64,000 bases of DNA from Oncomelania hupensis (lineage: Eukaryota; Mollusca; Gastropoda; Littorinimorpha; Pomatiopsidae): assembly GCA_036898135.1 (NCBI GenBank), contig CM072511.1, positions 33,656,639 through 33,720,638 on the forward strand, given 5' to 3'. The position numbers and the translations under genes were made by a program. This document shows positions 1-9,935 of this stretch, in pieces (the stretch's first letter is position 1; each line of letters opens with the position of its first letter). Below the pieces are notes generated by a model. That model did not search any database, had not been told where the DNA came from, and worked only from the letters and a program-made list of their open reading frames with translations.

Positions 1-486
1 CACTAGTTTACATCATGTGGAACCCAGTTGACATCATTTTGGAAAGAAACCCAGTTGGGAGGCTTTGAACGTATGTGTGTGTGTGTGTGTGTGGGTGTGT
101 GTGTGTGTTACAGCACACAGGAACACGTAATTGAACAAAAACAAGCTGTCACTTTGTAACTGAAGAACAATGCTTTTTCCTATACAAGCATGATTAGAAT
201 CCTCAGCCAGGTCAACCACTGAGTTATACAGTCTACAGAGTAATTTCTGTGGTAGTAAAAACAAAGCTATGCCGACAGCTAGAGTAGACCTTTCTCAAAT
301 GATTTTAGAAGAGAAATAAGCTAGGCAAAAATGTTGCTAAACATCATAGGCCAATGTTCTCTATAGACTCCTATCCTATCCTGTCCCGTAACCTGGAGGT
401 CGTAGGGGCTCGGAGTCCGTGTGTGGCTGCTGTGTGACCAATTAATTATTTTAGTTAAGGCAGCAGTTAAGTCTGCTTACGTGTGA
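1..486. other. Intergenic stretch with GT microsatellite and a LINE tail
   Basis: No gene is visible. A (GT)n microsatellite occupies about 71-109. At about 367-415 there is a short minus-strand LINE 3' end: TCCTA units followed by the block 'cccgtaacctggaggtcgta', which recurs at 18975, 26640 and 50405 beside the same type of TCCTA tail. The rest of the stretch gives no recognisable signal. Confidence 0.55.
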
Positions 487-599
487 GTACTCTAGAGGGG
501 GAAATCGGCTACCCAAAACTAATTGTTATAGAAGCAAAACTTACTGCATCGGGTAGAGAATAATTGGGTTAGCTTATGGTTCAAAATCGGCCGATAGGG

Positions 600-758
600 A
601 CGTAGGGGAAATATATTAAAATAATTTTTGAAAATCGTTATTTTCCGTGTTCGCCCCCTTTTGACGCTGTTCCTCTATCACACATCGCACTGCAGCATTC
701 CACAAAAGTGGGTCGCAGGTAACGTCATTCTGACCTCTGACAGCTTTGTTTTATCGAG
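600..758 (+). promoter_or_regulatory. Conserved promoter/5' leader of the FEN/PIN-CXC element
   Basis: This segment is nearly identical to 16042-16201, including the blocks 'gttattttccgtgttcgccc', 'cacacatcgcactgca', 'gtgggtcgcaggt' and a CRE-like ACGTCATTCTGAC. In both copies it ends directly at an ATGGCGGCAAACAATG start context. No obvious TATA box is seen close to the ATG. Conservation between two dispersed copies suggests it is the element's own promoter and leader. That function is inferred; only the repetition is seen. Confidence 0.45.
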
Positions 759-784
759 ATGGCGGCAAACAATGTGAATGTATG
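759..784 (+). CDS. Possible first coding exon of the FEN/PIN-CXC element
   Basis: ATGGCGGC at 759 opens a frame reading MAANNVNV and meets a GTAAGC donor after 26 nt (phase 2). The other copy (16202 onward, split by an insertion) also has ATGGCGGCAAACAATG and then a GTAAGT donor in phase 2, so a short first exon looks like a family trait. The best acceptor downstream is the pyrimidine-rich 'cgttttatgccag' ending at 1061, which would enter the main frame correctly, but here the junction codon would read TGA. Either this copy is broken at the splice or another acceptor is used. Confidence 0.3.
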
Positions 785-1014
785 GTAAGCGAAACAATGT
801 CAAAATTGTGTCTACATTATTTTTTTTCTTCTATTTAGTCTTTTGTCAATATGCTCAGAGAATTCATTTCTTAGATTTTTGTTTTAAATATACATTTTGT
901 CACCAAGGTTTCTGAAGTAGAAATGTATGATAGGCGAAACAATGTGATAATTATATTATATTATGGCGATGACGTCATAATCACATGTGTGGATGGGAAG
1001 GCTAACGTTGTTAC

Positions 1015-4000
1015 GTGCAAAAAAAAAAAGCATCTTCTATTCTGCACTCGTTTTATGCCAGACAAGGTAACGACAAGGAGGCCCAGAGGATACAGATACT
1101 CAAGGCAGCTGCAGAGCTTATTAAAAGTGACATTAAGTCTGTAGCAGCGTCACGTGATGCATACCCCAGTCAGGATGACATTGAATCAAGCTTTAATTTG
1201 CAGTTTGTTCCAGAGTCTCTAAGGCTACTGTTGAGCATTATCTTCTGTGGCAAAGCGGATCTGAAAATTGCATCAGTTGGACAAGTAATAATGCAAGCAG
1301 CTCGCCCAAGGATGTTATTGTGTCCCTTGCCTCTGGGACTAGGCGTGCAGGTGCACCATCTCTTTGCTTCCAAGTTTCTTAATGAAACCCTTCATGCACT
1401 TGGATTTTCTCCCTCGTACGACGAAATAAAGACTTATGAAATGAGTGCCGCCATTTCTCCAACCCATGCTGAGAGCACTACCTTTCCCGATGGCCATTTT
1501 GCACAGTACATGGCCGACAATAGGGACCACAACACTAATACCATTGACGGTTACAACACATTCCATGGGATGGGAATTATTGCCACTGTGACGCCAATGA
1601 TGCATGGCAAGCTGATGGTTACGAGACGAACTAACATCAGATCTGAAGAAATAGTAAGAAAGGCTAAAATTGAAATCAAATATTTCAACAGAGAAGAAAC
1701 AGGTGGTCTGAAAAGTCTCAAGCTGGAAAGACTTGAAACACAAATTGTGCAGGATCCAACAATGGAAGTTGAGTTACTCTGGAAGTCCTGCTGGCTGCTT
1801 AAGCCAGACAGACCTTCTTGGTCTGGAGTAATGCAGGCTGTACACCAAGGTGCTTTTCCTGGGCAGTCATCTGTTCTGTTTTTACCCATGATCGACCTTA
1901 ACCCCACAGACAGAACATGCATACTCTCCACTCTGCACTATATTTGTTCTGAAGCAAAAAGAAACAACAAAACTGCAGTTCTGACATTTGACCAGCCTCT
2001 CTGGTGGAAGGATCTTGTCATTATACAAAGTGAACCAGAAGAAAGTCATCTTAGGTCAATCATCTTGCGACTTGGACCCTTCCATCTGGAGAAAAGTTTT
2101 CTGGCTTGCATTGACCACCTTATGGCAGATTCTGGCTTACAGAAAGTCATGTCTCTTGTGTACGCCCCAAATTCAGTGTCAGCAATTTTAAATGGCGATG
2201 CAGTGGAGCGTGCAGTGCGTGCACACATCATGATAGACACAGCCCTGCATGCCCTTCTTATTGCAGACCTTCTGCAAATCCCTCTTTCAAAATTACCAAA
2301 ACCCAGCGACACCAACGATGCTCAGGACACTGATGCCTCTGTTGTACTTATTGATGGAGCATCAAGCAGTGACATAGATGGGCGTTGTGATGTACCTTGG
2401 GAACCTGTCCAGTCTCATATGCCAGTAAGGTTGGGAGAGGCGGTAAACGACTTTGAAGACATGAATGCTGTTGTTCACACTCATGCCAAACTGCTCAAAG
2501 GCGAGATAACAGCAGAGAACCTGAAAGACAGCCCTTGCTTGGAACGTATGAGCAAACGGATTCACGAACAAAAAATGTCACTTGGTCTAACCAGCAAAAC
2601 ATGCCAGCTGTGGCTGCAGTATATGACAACAGTTGACATTCTGAAGCGATTTCTCAAGGCTGAGAGAACTGGCAACTGGCTGATACACTTGTCAACCATG
2701 CATGAGATGTTGCCGTACTTAGCAGCTACTGGGCACAACCTCTATGCCAAATCAGTCTACCTGTACCTACAGATGATGAATAAGCTGGACAAAGTGAACC
2801 CCAACGTTTTTAAAAGCTTCATGGATGGTCACCATGTTATTCGGAGGTCTGACAGGTATTGGGCTGGATTATCCTCCGATCTTGTTATTGAACAGACCCT
2901 AATGCGCAGTGCGAAGACCACAGGTCTTACGAGAACCCGATGTATCACAGAGGCTCAGCGAGCAAAATGGGTGCTGTCGCTGCCTGCATGTGCCGGTATT
3001 AATCATGCCATGCAGGAATTGACTGGTACTCGGCGAGCAACGAGTGATGAACATGCAGAACTTGGAGAAGCAAGAGTTCAGAAAGATATGGAGGATATGG
3101 TCAAGATAGGCGCCTATCTTCAAGAAAGGAGCCCATTTTCGGAAGACCCTACGCTCAGAAACATTGCCACAGGAGTGACTGCTGACCTCACTGTTAACGC
3201 CCATGAGGCAAACAAGATTGGAGAACAGATATTCCGGTCATTAGAGGGACAGAATGCTGGTGAGCTTAAATTTACAAGGAAAGAACAAGTCAGGACTCTG
3301 GCCACCAGGCAGTCGAATAAAGGGGTGGTAGCACCCATCAACATCGACGCACAGGTGTTATTTCAACGGTTTATTACTGCAGCACAAGGTCAAATGAGCG
3401 GAGAAGAACAGGAAATATTCAAATACGAGCTATGCAGTTATCCATCATCTTTGTTTGAATCTCCAGAAATAATGAGACTACCAAACAAGGCATCACTGGC
3501 CGATGAGCTGTGGAAGATGGTATCTGAACCTCCCATGTGTTCTCTACCCCGTGACCTCCAGTATATTGTGGACGGAGGTTCCTTACTACAACGAGTACAA
3601 GCACCATGGAAGCGGGGCTCCACATTCCAAAGCATTGTTGACTTTTACGTCAGTTATGTAAATAGCCAATATCCCCATGCCGTGGTAGTCTTTGATGGAT
3701 ATGGGTCTGGACCCTCAACCAAGGATATGACCCATATAAGACGCACAAAAGGAATGAAAGGAGTACCGGTTCATTTGACTCCTGACATGGCCCTGCTGTC
3801 TACTAAGGAAGTATTTCTTGCACACAAGGAGAACAAGCAGAGATTCATTTCTCTCCTTGGTTCATGCTTGGAGCGGACATGCACAGTCATACAAGCGAAG
3901 TCAGACGCTGACTTGCAGATTGTCCTGGCAGCTCAACAGGCAGCTAAACACAAGAGCGCGGCTGTGGTAGGTGAAGACACGGACCTGTTGGTGTTGTTGA

Positions 4001-4338
4001 TATATTACCTGTGTGCCGAAGACCATGATGTCTACTTCTATTCAGACAAACAACAGCAAAAGAAGAAAGTGTGGGACATAAAACGACTTGTTGATGTCCT
4101 TGGGTTCCCGCTACGTCATCTCCTGTTAGTTCTGCATGCCCTTACAGGTTGTGATACCACGTCCAGGCCCTTTGGCATTGGCAAGGCTATAGCTCTCACA
4201 AAACTGAGGTCCAGCACCAGCTTTCAAAAGGCTGCCAAAACCTTTCTGGAGGCATCTTCAGTGACAGAAGTAGAAGCAGCAGGAGAGACAGCCCTTGTAC
4301 TCCTTTATGGTGGCGCGGCAAAGAACATGATAGAATAG
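1015..4338 (+). CDS. Large uncharacterised protein with C-terminal FEN1/PIN-like nuclease signature
   Basis: An open frame of about 1,107 codons. It has no ATG at its head: the first codon at 1015 is GTG and the first internal Met is near residue 92, so the true N-terminus probably comes from a spliced upstream exon. Residues 1-880 match no domain I can name. Residues 890-1060 resemble the FEN1/PIN 5'-nuclease fold: VVVFDGY (Asp near 894), GEDTDLLVLL (acidic pair 988/990) and TGCDTTSRPFGIGK (1044-1057). The last parallels the GCDY...GIG helix-turn-helix of flap endonucleases. A nuclease or recombinase role is inferred; catalysis is not shown. The frame stops at 4336-4338, exactly at a 5-bp tandem duplication, while the homologous reading continues two frames over. 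It is therefore probably a pseudogene copy of a mobile family. Confidence 0.6.
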   Translation: MQKKKASSILHSFYARQGNDKEAQRIQILKAAAELIKSDIKSVAASRDAYPSQDDIESSFNLQFVPESLRLLLSIIFCGKADLKIASVGQVIMQAARPRMLLCPLPLGLGVQVHHLFASKFLNETLHALGFSPSYDEIKTYEMSAAISPTHAESTTFPDGHFAQYMADNRDHNTNTIDGYNTFHGMGIIATVTPMMHGKLMVTRRTNIRSEEIVRKAKIEIKYFNREETGGLKSLKLERLETQIVQDPTMEVELLWKSCWLLKPDRPSWSGVMQAVHQGAFPGQSSVLFLPMIDLNPTDRTCILSTLHYICSEAKRNNKTAVLTFDQPLWWKDLVIIQSEPEESHLRSIILRLGPFHLEKSFLACIDHLMADSGLQKVMSLVYAPNSVSAILNGDAVERAVRAHIMIDTALHALLIADLLQIPLSKLPKPSDTNDAQDTDASVVLIDGASSSDIDGRCDVPWEPVQSHMPVRLGEAVNDFEDMNAVVHTHAKLLKGEITAENLKDSPCLERMSKRIHEQKMSLGLTSKTCQLWLQYMTTVDILKRFLKAERTGNWLIHLSTMHEMLPYLAATGHNLYAKSVYLYLQMMNKLDKVNPNVFKSFMDGHHVIRRSDRYWAGLSSDLVIEQTLMRSAKTTGLTRTRCITEAQRAKWVLSLPACAGINHAMQELTGTRRATSDEHAELGEARVQKDMEDMVKIGAYLQERSPFSEDPTLRNIATGVTADLTVNAHEANKIGEQIFRSLEGQNAGELKFTRKEQVRTLATRQSNKGVVAPINIDAQVLFQRFITAAQGQMSGEEQEIFKYELCSYPSSLFESPEIMRLPNKASLADELWKMVSEPPMCSLPRDLQYIVDGGSLLQRVQAPWKRGSTFQSIVDFYVSYVNSQYPHAVVVFDGYGSGPSTKDMTHIRRTKGMKGVPVHLTPDMALLSTKEVFLAHKENKQRFISLLGSCLERTCTVIQAKSDADLQIVLAAQQAAKHKSAAVVGEDTDLLVLLIYYLCAEDHDVYFYSDKQQQKKKVWDIKRLVDVLGFPLRHLLLVLHALTGCDTTSRPFGIGKAIALTKLRSSTSFQKAAKTFLEASSVTEVEAAGETALVLLYGGAAKNMIE

Positions 4339-4733
4339 ACGAACTGAGGTATCGCACCTTCTGTAGGAAAGTGGCCCTTGGAACAACCTTTGTTCAGGTG
4401 AATACGCTGCCCCCAACGTCTGCGGCTGCACGATTTCACAGTCATCGCGTCTACTGGCAAGTACAAGAGTGGATGGGCAAGCAGCAGGACGCATGCCCAA
4501 CAACGTGTGGATGGAAGCTGGAGGGCAGCATGCTACTGCCAGTGACAACCCTGCTTCCTGCTGCTCCACCAAAGCTGCTGAAGATAATCCGATGCTCATG
4601 CTCGGGAAATTGTGATGCCCAATCCCGCTGTTCATGCAGGAGGTACAGGCTTCTTTGTTCTCCTGCCTGCAAGGAGTGCCGGGGTCTTAGCTGCTGCAAC
4701 ACTCCCCCCCCCCCCCCCCCCCCATCCCGATGA
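4335..4733 (+). pseudogene. Frameshifted C-terminus: CXC (TSO1/tesmin-like) cysteine domain
   Basis: In the third forward frame the protein continues immediately after the upstream stop, beginning IDELRY and carrying LPPTSAAARFHSHRVYWQ, then a cysteine-rich block at about 4588-4701. That block has the order RCSCSGNC, CSCRR and CSPACKECRG. The C-X-C, C-X4-C spacing and basic residues are those of CXC/CRC DNA-binding domains (tesmin, TSO1, MSL2), which bind zinc. It ends in a poly-C tract (about 4705-4723) read as prolines, then TGA. The segment has no start of its own, so it is read as the broken end of the large frame upstream. DNA binding is inferred from the domain. Confidence 0.6.
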
Positions 4734-5199
4734 AGTGTAGCAGGATTGGAGCACAAATGTTCAGTATGGTTTTGCGTTATCATATTAAGTTTTAAAAAAA
4801 ACTGACTACATAGTATAATGGTTTGCAGTGTAATTAATATGTTCATATTGTTCATTGTTTATTATTTTATCTGTTGTCTCATAGGGCATTTACATAACCT
4901 TTCTACATCATTAACTTTAACCAGTTAACAGTATCGTTAATTATTATACCGTTTTCGACAATGCATTTTTATTACCTTTCAAACAAGGTGCTACTTGATA
5001 GGGTTCTAACGATTTTTGTGGACTGTGACCTTGACCGTGACCTTTAAATAGCCGCTAAAAAGTATGCCGCACACCAACTGTGTCCGATTTTTTATGGGAA
5101 GTAGCGACTGATCGTGCCGTCATAATGCAGTGAAAATCTTTTCTATAACAATTTGTTTAGGGTCATAGCATATTTTTTTCTAGGTCCCCCAGGCTAGAG

Positions 5200-5601
5200 G
5201 TGTGTGCTACCAAAGGATTATTAGTTATGCTACCAGTGTTAAAGCTACATCTCGACGTTAAATAATATGAAGAAGACCAAAGACTAACAACTAAAGACTA
5301 TCAGAAAATGCACGTCTCTCAAGCAGTCTTATTTTTAACTGTGCAGTAAAGAAAATATCTCTGATACTCCGTATGATTCATCATAGCACAGCACAAATAA
5401 TTTGCTTGTGTCAACATAGATACGTGATAAAATATAACACACAAGAGCTAGTAAATTAGATATAATACTCTTTCGCTGTCAAGTTTTCTGCGAGAACATC
5501 ATAATAAACACGAAGACGGCAAATGTAAAGATTAGTAGCCAAGTGTAATGTGATAATAATTGTCGTACAATGTTTGCTTGCTACTGTTTGGTTTTCGCCT
5601 G

Positions 5602-5657
<56 letters not shown>

Positions 5658-7476
5658 GTCATCATCATCATCATCATCATCAACAACAACATCATCATCA
5701 TCATCACCCATCCGTCCAATCATGCATTCATCATCATCATCACCTCCTCCTTTTCATCCTCCTCCTCAACATCAACGTCGCCGCCGCCATACCAGTCTAC
5801 TTCTACTTCAAATGTCTTGTTCTCCTCTGCTCGTTTCTTCTTATTTGTAAATGAACAACACAATTTATCAAGCATAAAAACTCTGTGCATTACTATTAAA
5901 GCAGTGTACGCAATTAGGTCTACTTCTTTCTTGGTCGTTACGGTCAGAAAATAGATCTCCAAATTCACAACCTAATTTTTATAATTATAAAAACCATAGT
6001 TACTACACTGGTCGTTACAGACAGAAGACTGACCCCAAACATACACAGGGAACTGAGAAAAACCTGTGCAGAGTTTCATATTCCACATATTCGGCGGGCC
6101 AAGCGGTCAAAGTAGTAATAACATATTTTTATTTTCCCTTGGGGCATATTTTACGGCAATTTAAGGTGGGCATACCGTAGTCCATCATAATAATATAAAG
6201 GGACAAGACTGGCGCGCGCCATGCTACAGAAGGAGGATTGTCAAAGCCCCCCCTTACGGTCCTTCGTTTCTCTTACCATAAAGGGGAACTCTGAGCAGTG
6301 TATGCAACCATACGTGAACAACGGATGAATAGATAGAGACAAGTATTACGTTGGCAAAATAAAACAACAATTTATTCACATGAACATAACATGGAGTCGT
6401 AAATGAATAACAAAAAATAAATAAAGGTGATAAAATCAAACGACAGAATGAAATGTTCTTTGTTTTAAATAAATTAAATGGTTCTACACAGTATTCTCGT
6501 TCAGTCTCTTTGTTTTCCTTTTCTACTGTTCACTCATTGTTCGCACACAACCTATACACTGTTTACAAATTTGTTGCTACTACTGTTATAACGATTTCAG
6601 TTCACAAGTCCCGTTTTACAAATACATATCACACTCCTGCGATCAAACCTTTGCAATACGAAATTGCATAATAACAAAAACGTCCCGAAGACACTAGAGC
6701 ATGAACTCGCTCAACGCAGGAGTGAAATGTATATATGTCCCGGGAACACAGTAGGCAAATAAACTAAAAATTGTCAATGCACTAGATGTAATCGATAAGT
6801 GCATACACCTCGAATGTCACTGGGACTGTAGCTGCTACGATTAGATGCATCCGCCGTGGTCATCCAATATTTCAAAGTCTGTGGTGAAGAAGCGAAGGCA
6901 AAAAGTTCACTGGCAAAAAGTCTATTATAATACAATCGGTGAAAAGTGATGGTAAAACCAAAAACAAAGTCGAAGTTAAAGTTGAAGTTGAAGGTAAAAT
7001 CGAAGTTGAAGATGAAACCAAAGGCAAAAAGCGAAGGGTACACTGCAACATAACCCATACAAAATCTTCTAAGAATTTGAGTAGCAATTTATACATGCTT
7101 CCTGATGCAATTGAAAACTCAACCATTTTCCTTAATAATAATAATCGCTAACTCTTGTATTGTAACAATCACAAATGTAAATCTAACGCATGTATGAATG
7201 AATGACTGCAACCTTGAATGTGTTGTATGCTTGGAAGAATAATGATTGTAATAAATATGGTATCACTTATTCGAGTATAATACTTCCCCATAATATTTTA
7301 GCCCCACAACATAATGATAACTAACAATGACACGACAAAATACGGACCACAGAAATAAATGACAACAAAGAGACACCCGACTAGCCAGTGAAAACACCCA
7401 AGTCCACACTTACTCAACTACCCGTGGATACGGTGATGCGGCTAAGGTCGGATACGTCTCTTCATCCGCAGCATTC
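5200..7476. other. Intergenic, no gene seen; long ATC microsatellite
   Basis: No exon, RNA gene or recognisable element was found. A (CAT/ATC)n tract runs from about 5602 to 5707, interrupted once by CGT, and produces artificial His-, Ile- and Ser-rich frames. A degenerate short repeat built on AAGTTGAAG/AAGTCGAAG occupies about 6960-7030. Some AT-rich stretches near 6100-6700 hold only short frames. Confidence 0.6.
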
Positions 7477-7479
7477 CTT

Positions 7480-9072
7480 TTGGTACAGGTTTTTCAAACA
7501 ATAACAGAGCAAGAGGTCAAAAAAGTCATCTTAAGCTCAAAACCAACATCTTGCTCTCTCGACCCCATTCCTACCCCCATGTTGATAGAGAATCTTGACC
7601 CTCTACTCCCGACCATTACCCACATTATCAACGAGAGTCTGTCCTCTGGTGTTGTTCCGTCTGTGCTCAAAGCGGCTGTCATCAAACCCCTCCTTAAAAA
7701 GCCAAGTTTAGACACAAATAATCTAAAGAACTATAGACCTGTTTCAAACCTCTCCTTCCTGTCCAAAGTCTTAGAAAAAATTGTTCTCAAACAACTGTTT
7801 GCCTACCTATATGATAACGCTTTACTTTGCCCCAACCAGTCTGCCTACCGACCATTCCACAGCACTGAGACAGCCCTCCTAAAGGTAACCAATGATCTGT
7901 TGCTTGCCTTAGATAATGGCAACGTCTCCGTTCTCACCTTATTAGACCTCTCAGCCGCCTTTGACACAGTTGACCATCACATTCTCCTTAACACTCTTCA
8001 ACACTATTTTGGATTCTCTGGCTCGGTCCTGGCTTGGTTCCACTCATATCTTTCTGACAGATCACAAGCAGTCACTGTCGATGGCTGTTTCTCCAGCACA
8101 GCAGACTTGGTGTGCGGCGTGCCTCAGGGTTCCGTTTTAGGGCCGGTGTTATTCACTCTGTACACCAAGCCACTGCTTCTCCTGCTTAGAAAGCATGCTG
8201 TTGAGAGTCAGTCATTTGCAGACGACACACAACTGTATAAATCCACCGCCCACTCTCTCATTAATTCCACTGTTCAGACCTTGGAGAACTGCATCACAGA
8301 CATTAAGTCATGGATGACACTCAACAAGCTTAAGCTTATTGACGATAAAACCGAAGCCCTCCTCATTCACAAGCACAACACCTCCTCCTCACTCTCGCCT
8401 CTCCCAACATCGCTTACAGTAGGGACAACAAACACTCAGTTCTCATCCTCAGCAAGAAATCTCGGCTACATTCTCTCCGATGACCTGTCCCTCAACAACC
8501 ACATCTCCAACGTCTGTCGCTCTGCATACACGGCCATACGCCAAATCAGCTCCTTTCGCCACTATCTTACAGTCCCGGCCACCAAAACCCTAGTCTGCGC
8601 TCTCGTCCTTTCTCGTCTTGACTATTGCAACTCTCTCCTTGTTGGCTCCCCAAAACACATCATTGACAAACTACAAAAGGTTCAGAACTCAGCAGCTAGA
8701 CTAGTATTCCGAGCTAAGAAACGTGATCACATCACACCTCTACTACATTCCCTTCACTGGCTTCCTGTGCAAGCACGCATAGAGTACAAACTCTCTGTTC
8801 TCTGTCACAACTTCTTCACAGATTCTTGTCCTTCCTACCTTGCTGATCTATTGTCTGTCTACTCCCCTTCACGCACTTTAAGATCTTCTGCTGACACTCG
8901 CACACTCAAGGTTCCTGTCACCCGCACTAAGACATACGGCCAACGTGCATTCGCCTACTCCGCACCTAAGCAGTGGAATTCCCTTCCCTCCCATATCCGC
9001 AACATACAATCAACACAAGCATTCAAAAAGGCCCTCAAAACCCACCTCTTCAAACTGCATTATTCAGATTGA
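7480..9072 (+). CDS. Reverse transcriptase fragment (CR1/L2-like non-LTR LINE)
   Basis: A 530-residue open frame without an authentic ATG start (the codon at 7480 is TTG). It carries the ordered non-LTR RT blocks: LKNYRPVSNLSFLSKVLEK (block 1-2), SAYRPFHSTETAL, LTLLDLSAAFDTVDHHIL (palm Asp), CGVPQGSVLGPVLFTLY, and the catalytic SFADDTQLY at about residue 245. A thumb and C-terminal region follows, including LDYCNSLLVG and LHWLPVQARIEYKL, typical of the CR1/L2/Rex group. The frame is unbroken to TGA at 9070-9072, so this insertion is fairly recent. It lacks the endonuclease, so it could not mobilise itself. Not a host gene. Confidence 0.85.
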   Translation: MVQVFQTITEQEVKKVILSSKPTSCSLDPIPTPMLIENLDPLLPTITHIINESLSSGVVPSVLKAAVIKPLLKKPSLDTNNLKNYRPVSNLSFLSKVLEKIVLKQLFAYLYDNALLCPNQSAYRPFHSTETALLKVTNDLLLALDNGNVSVLTLLDLSAAFDTVDHHILLNTLQHYFGFSGSVLAWFHSYLSDRSQAVTVDGCFSSTADLVCGVPQGSVLGPVLFTLYTKPLLLLLRKHAVESQSFADDTQLYKSTAHSLINSTVQTLENCITDIKSWMTLNKLKLIDDKTEALLIHKHNTSSSLSPLPTSLTVGTTNTQFSSSARNLGYILSDDLSLNNHISNVCRSAYTAIRQISSFRHYLTVPATKTLVCALVLSRLDYCNSLLVGSPKHIIDKLQKVQNSAARLVFRAKKRDHITPLLHSLHWLPVQARIEYKLSVLCHNFFTDSCPSYLADLLSVYSPSRTLRSSADTRTLKVPVTRTKTYGQRAFAYSAPKQWNSLPSHIRNIQSTQAFKKALKTHLFKLHYSD

Positions 9073-9461
9073 TTTGTATCCCGCTGCCATTCTCTCATCT
9101 CTTGTCTATGTGAGTATGTCTGTTCCGTAAGTGTATACACGGCTGTAAATATTTAACTGTTTTCCTTCCTGGGCCTAACCGGGCATATAAATAGCTGTAA
9201 ATAGGTTTTTGCTATTCTATTTTCTGTCTTTTTTGTCATTTGTGTACATAGTTGTAAATAGTATATCTTTGTCTTTTTTTAATTTATGTACATAATTGTA
9301 AATAGTCTGTACCTTTACTGTCCCGTCTTTTGGTGTATTGTAGCAAAAGTAATGTTTCATCGAGTGCACGTATTTATATGTTATGACTATGTAAAGCGTG
9401 GTGAGTCTGGTCATAGGCTGGAGTACCCGCTATATAAAAATCCGTTATTATTATTATTATT
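7480..9461 (+). mobile_element. 5'-truncated CR1/L2-group LINE
   Basis: Only the reverse transcriptase part of ORF2 and the 3' UTR are present; the endonuclease and ORF1 are absent, as expected after incomplete target-primed reverse transcription. Homology starts abruptly near 7480. The 3' UTR (9073-9445) ends CCCGCTATATAAAAATCC followed by a short (ATT)n tail at about 9447-9461. This end resembles the GCGCT(A/T)TATAA...(ATT)n tails of SINEs elsewhere in the window. No convincing target-site duplication could be identified. Confidence 0.8.
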
Positions 9462-9925
9462 AGGTCAACGGTCAGGTCTACTAGTCGTCTCGATCTTCAT
9501 TGACCAAAACAAACAGTCGAACTTGCACCAGTTTCAAGGTCGAACTCTTTCTCCCTCATCGTTCTCAAACGACTTCTGGTGAAAACTCAAGTTCTTGTCG
9601 TAGGGCACCGCTACGTGAGGATATCACGTACGTATTTCCTTAAGCGTACAGTTGACGGATAAAGGATTAGCAGGGACGAAAAACGATTCAACACACTGCT
9701 CCTAGATTCACTGTTCCTGGGACCTCCATGTAACGACCAAATACCTGTCTTCTTTCTCTTTCGTCATTTCCTCTTTTCTACGACAATAAGTTACGTCACA
9801 CTTTTCATTTACTTTTGTCCCGGCTTATTCAAAGGCACACAACACGATGATTCATAGGCACTTGCGAGAAGACCACCTATCTACAAACAACAATATAAAG
9901 TTCAAACTGAGTGTGGGTCGTGACA
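9462..9925. other. No gene or known element seen
   Basis: Unique-looking sequence between the LINE tail and the first family S insertion. No exon-like frame with splice sites and no repeat shared with the rest of the window was recognised. Confidence 0.5.
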
Positions 9926-9935
9926 AGGATATTAC

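Larger units (their letters stand above)
490..5199 (+). mobile_element. Candidate DNA transposon encoding a FEN/PIN-like plus CXC protein
   Basis: The left end (490-535) and the right end (5137-5199, reversed) share an imperfect inverted repeat. Both start CTCTAG, then have a run of G, then ACCC(A/T)AAAC, and finish AATTGTTATAGAA. Between them lie a promoter-like 5' region, a possible short first exon, the 3.3-kb reading frame and a CXC segment. The left 310 bp recur as a second dispersed copy at 15957-16845, which a single-copy host gene would not explain. No clear target-site duplication could be read: flanks gtgtgagta and gtgtgtgct are only similar. I do not recognise the superfamily. A repeated host gene family with conserved promoter is the alternative. 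Confidence 0.55.

Noticed and set aside
5550..5954. His-, Ile- and Ser-rich open frames over an ATC tract
   Set aside because: Three frames of one microsatellite are all open; no start context, splice sites or conservation.
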